Shown here piece after piece: positions 5,533 to 6,225 of a stretch of DNA of 6,225 nucleotides. Numbering within the stretch: position 1 is the stretch's first letter; the number at the start of each line of letters is the position of its first letter. The stretch spans positions 1-6,225 of the forward strand of contig JAAFKL010000027.1 in the NCBI GenBank assembly GCA_021399405.1. The letters run 5' to 3'. Position numbers and translations under genes: made by a program. This stretch comes from Candidatus Heimdallarchaeota archaeon. GTDB lineage: Archaea; Asgardarchaeota; Heimdallarchaeia; Heimdallarchaeales; Kariarchaeaceae. A model generated the notes under the pieces. The model was not told the DNA's origin and ran no database searches. It was given only the letters and a program-made list of their open reading frames with translations.

Positions 5533-6225
5533 TTATTTGTATTGATGCAGGCTCTCAGATTGATTTTTGATAACATTATTGTATTCAGTACTGCCAAGCA
5601 CCCCGAATTTGGATACAATTGCAGGAGCCCTGAAATTACGGTGCTGATTAGATTTGGTACAACGAATTGTGATAGGGATGCTATTTGCCTTCTCTCGACC
5701 ATATGACCAGGATGGGATGTGTTTTCCAGCTCGCTGCATATCGTTCTGTTCATTTTTCCTTGCTCGTTGTATAAAAAGACTCATACTACAAAAATATTTG
5801 ATGGAATATTCAAGTTTAGAAATGAATTCTGGCGAACCCATATGTCCGAAATGACGTTCCAGACTGTTTGTTACAAGTGTTATGGTACCAAAGTAGTGCC
5901 CCAATTGTCTGAGATAGGTGAAGAGATGATGAAGTAATCTGTCCCTGTATCCAATAGTTGACATTAATCTCCCTATTCCTCTGAAATGGCTACTAGGATA
6001 TTGATTGCCAATTATCTCGGATATATTATCAATTATTACCATTCCAATCTTAGCGGGATCTTGTGATTTGAGGTGGGTAAGGATCTCATCAAGATTTCGT
6101 GTGTTACTAACAAACAAGTTTTTCTCCAGCTGCGATTCAGATACTTTGTGAAGCTCATTTAATACCTTCATATTTGCCAGTGGGGACTCAAAAGACGAGT
6201 TGAAATATAATACTCTTCTATTCCA
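5533..6225 (-). CDS. RecA/RadA/KaiC-superfamily ATPase core, 5' part beyond window
   Basis: The frame stays open through the right edge, so 18 codons precede the first Met at 6171 and the visible 230 residues are a C-terminal part. Residues 4-18 (RVLYFNSSFESPLAN) match the strand and acidic residue after Walker A in RadA ('vYIDTEgtF') or KaiC/DnaB ('vlyfSlE'); Glu13 is the likely catalytic acid. Walker B is GMVIIDNIS (61-69). LLHHLFTYLRQLGHYFGTITLVTNS (about 97-121) matches the RadA helix and sensor strand 'R.Lr.LaeefgvaVviTNQ', with Ser in place of the usual Gln. The last conserved strand is RAPAIVSKFGV, as in RadA 'R.f.I...Gi'. The Walker A motif and any N-terminal domain lie outside the window. 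This is probably a diverged RadA paralogue for recombination or repair, not the housekeeping recombinase, given the altered motifs; a KaiC-like role cannot be excluded. Starting at Met 6171 would remove a core strand and is rejected. Confidence 0.75.
   Translation of the reverse strand, partial: WNRRVLYFNSSFESPLANMKVLNELHKVSESQLEKNLFVSNTRNLDEILTHLKSQDPAKIGMVIIDNISEIIGNQYPSSHFRGIGRLMSTIGYRDRLLHHLFTYLRQLGHYFGTITLVTNSLERHFGHMGSPEFISKLEYSIKYFCSMSLFIQRARKNEQNDMQRAGKHIPSWSYGREKANSIPITIRCTKSNQHRNFRAPAIVSKFGVLGSTEYNNVIKNQSESLHQYK

Noticed and set aside
5523..5937. Open frames of 66-76 aa on both strands overlapping the RecA-like gene.
   Set aside because: They overlap a gene with clear family motifs and have no start signals or recognisable content of their own.
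1..6225. CRISPR array, tRNA or rRNA genes.
   Set aside because: No regularly spaced long repeats and no tRNA or rRNA signature sequences were seen on either strand.

Overview
The window is strongly A+T-rich and looks archaeal. The clearest recognisable gene is a RecA/RadA-fold ATPase. Palindromic TATA-type boxes precede genes, one about 26 bases ahead of its start codon, and the long proteins carry paired-cysteine zinc sites. A strong Shine-Dalgarno sequence precedes one gene, so both SD-led and leaderless-type starts may be used. I cannot place the lineage further. An uncultivated archaeon, or an archaeal plasmid or virus, would all fit.

All four convincing genes lie on the minus strand. 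From right to left they are: (1) a RecA/RadA/KaiC-superfamily ATPase core, 5533-6225, cut by the right edge so that its Walker A region is missing; (2) a 448-aa protein, 4099-5445, with a Rad51/RadA-N-like helix-hairpin-helix segment, a very basic stretch and a possible CxxC...CxC zinc site; (3) a 476-aa protein of unknown function, 2401-3831, with an N-terminal CxxC-23-CxxC zinc ribbon; (4) a 572-aa protein, 375-2093, built of eight degenerate repeats of the homing-endonuclease-associated (HNH_repeat) type, with no visible nuclease domain. The three complete genes start at TTG or GTG rather than ATG.

The gaps are 87, 267 and 307 bases, and each contains a plausible TATA box, so the genes are probably transcribed separately rather than as one tight operon. 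The 267-base gap carries a perfect 8+2+8 dyad plus an extra half-site, which may be an operator. The leftmost 374 bases hold no intact gene. They may contain a decayed plus-strand coding remnant.

Together the genes suggest a DNA-processing or DNA-binding neighbourhood: a recombinase-like ATPase, an HhH/zinc protein, a zinc-ribbon protein and a many-repeat DNA-binding protein. A joint function is inference from proximity and domain type only. Two of the four proteins cannot be assigned to a known family from sequence alone.
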